From contig CABUPZ010000061.1 of NCBI GenBank assembly GCA_902493585.1, forward strand, positions 1-14,106: a stretch of DNA of 14,106 nt, read 5' to 3'. This DNA is from an uncultured Fusicatenibacter sp. Its GTDB lineage: Bacteria > Bacillota > Clostridia > Lachnospirales > Lachnospiraceae. Shown piece by piece: positions 13,794 to 14,106 of the stretch. Below the pieces are notes generated by a model. It was not told where the DNA came from, made no database searches, and was given only the letters and a program-made list of their open reading frames with translations. Numbering within the stretch: position 1 is the first letter of the stretch; each line of letters begins with the position of its first letter. The position numbers and the translations under genes are program-made.

Positions 13794-14106
13794 CTATTCC
13801 GACAGTTCCACATCGTTGACGCTCAGTCCGCCCTCCAGCACCTTCGTGTTGGTGTAGCCGTAATATTTCAGACGGTTCTGGGTCAGGTATGCCCGTTTTC
13901 CTTTGGCACAGACAAGCAAAATCTTTTCATCCTTTGCGATTCCCGGAACCTCTCCCCGGATCTCAGCCACATCCAGATACTGTGCGCCCTCAATGCTCGG
14001 CGTCATTCCGCAGTCGATGATACGCCAGCCTTCCGCCTTTCCGTCCAGATACTCTTTCGGACTCATGGTTTCCAGTTCTCCGGCCATCTTATTCTCAAGA
14101 ATGTTT
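13794..14106 (-). CDS. C-terminal rhodanese-like domain of a larger protein (partial)
   Basis: The frame is open to the window edge. The visible part reads NILENKMAGELETMSPKEY and then a compact rhodanese-like domain with WRIIDCGM, an AEIRGEVPGIAKDEKILLVC strand pair, and the active-site loop CAKGKR followed by AYLTQNRLKYYGYTNTKVLEGG. The leading ENIL...EL stretch resembles the junction between an FAD/NAD(P)-dependent disulfide oxidoreductase (CoA-disulfide reductase type) and its C-terminal rhodanese domain. I therefore think the gene begins beyond 14106 rather than at the ATG at 14087, which has no clear ribosome binding site. The catalytic Cys is present, so it may carry persulfide sulfur. 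It lies 54 bp upstream of the sulfite reductase gene and fits a sulfur-handling cluster. Confidence 0.78.
   Translation of the reverse strand, partial: NILENKMAGELETMSPKEYLDGKAEGWRIIDCGMTPSIEGAQYLDVAEIRGEVPGIAKDEKILLVCAKGKRAYLTQNRLKYYGYTNTKVLEGGLSVNDVELSE

Overview
The window looks like a chromosomal segment of a gut-type Clostridia, most likely Lachnospiraceae. I infer this from moderate GC, AGGAGG-type ribosome binding sites, a BceRS-like two-component system, a methionine aminopeptidase with an N-terminal SEC-C motif, an RlmI/YwbD-type methyltransferase next to a small CxxC protein, and a small ferredoxin-fused sulfite reductase beside siroheme and haem genes. Most genes lie on the minus strand and are housekeeping or metabolic. 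No mobile element, CRISPR array, tRNA or rRNA was seen.

Layout from high to low coordinate, following minus-strand transcription. (1) 14106-12315: the C-terminal rhodanese-like part of a protein that runs off the window, a siroheme/4Fe-4S sulfite reductase-like protein, and a Met8/CysG-type precorrin-2 dehydrogenase. (2) 12214-11151: a terminator and a promoter-like box overlap just ahead of hemB (porphobilinogen synthase). The enzyme supplies tetrapyrrole precursor that both haem and siroheme need. (3) 11060-10632: an unknown all-helical protein. (4) 10578-10334: a near-consensus promoter, about 92 nt, then an intrinsic terminator (small RNA or attenuator candidate), followed by the C-terminal stub of a lost MATE transporter. 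(5) 10208-6254: map, a radical SAM protein, an RlmI-like methyltransferase, a 65-aa CxxC protein and an iron-sulfur flavoprotein-like NAD(P)H oxidoreductase, closely spaced. (6) 6252-3839, plus strand: a decayed patch with a TipAL-like MerR regulator carrying a large internal deletion but an intact promoter/operator, and a MATE transporter carrying an amber stop, a one-base frameshift and a missing N-terminus. A possible 46-aa minus-strand ORF lies between them. (7) 3684-3111: an unknown 159-aa protein with a strong terminator. (8) 2885-67: nitroreductase, response regulator, intramembrane-sensing histidine kinase and CDP-alcohol phosphatidyltransferase, apparently one operon. A further gene seems to begin at position 6 and leave the window.

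The features least explained by gene content are a 28-bp palindrome present in three degenerate intergenic copies (646, 3050, 7115), the compact promoter-to-terminator unit at 10452-10578, and the terminator/promoter overlap before hemB. I do not see a convincing new multi-gene system. The window is mostly ordinary core genome with a patch of multidrug-efflux and regulator gene decay.
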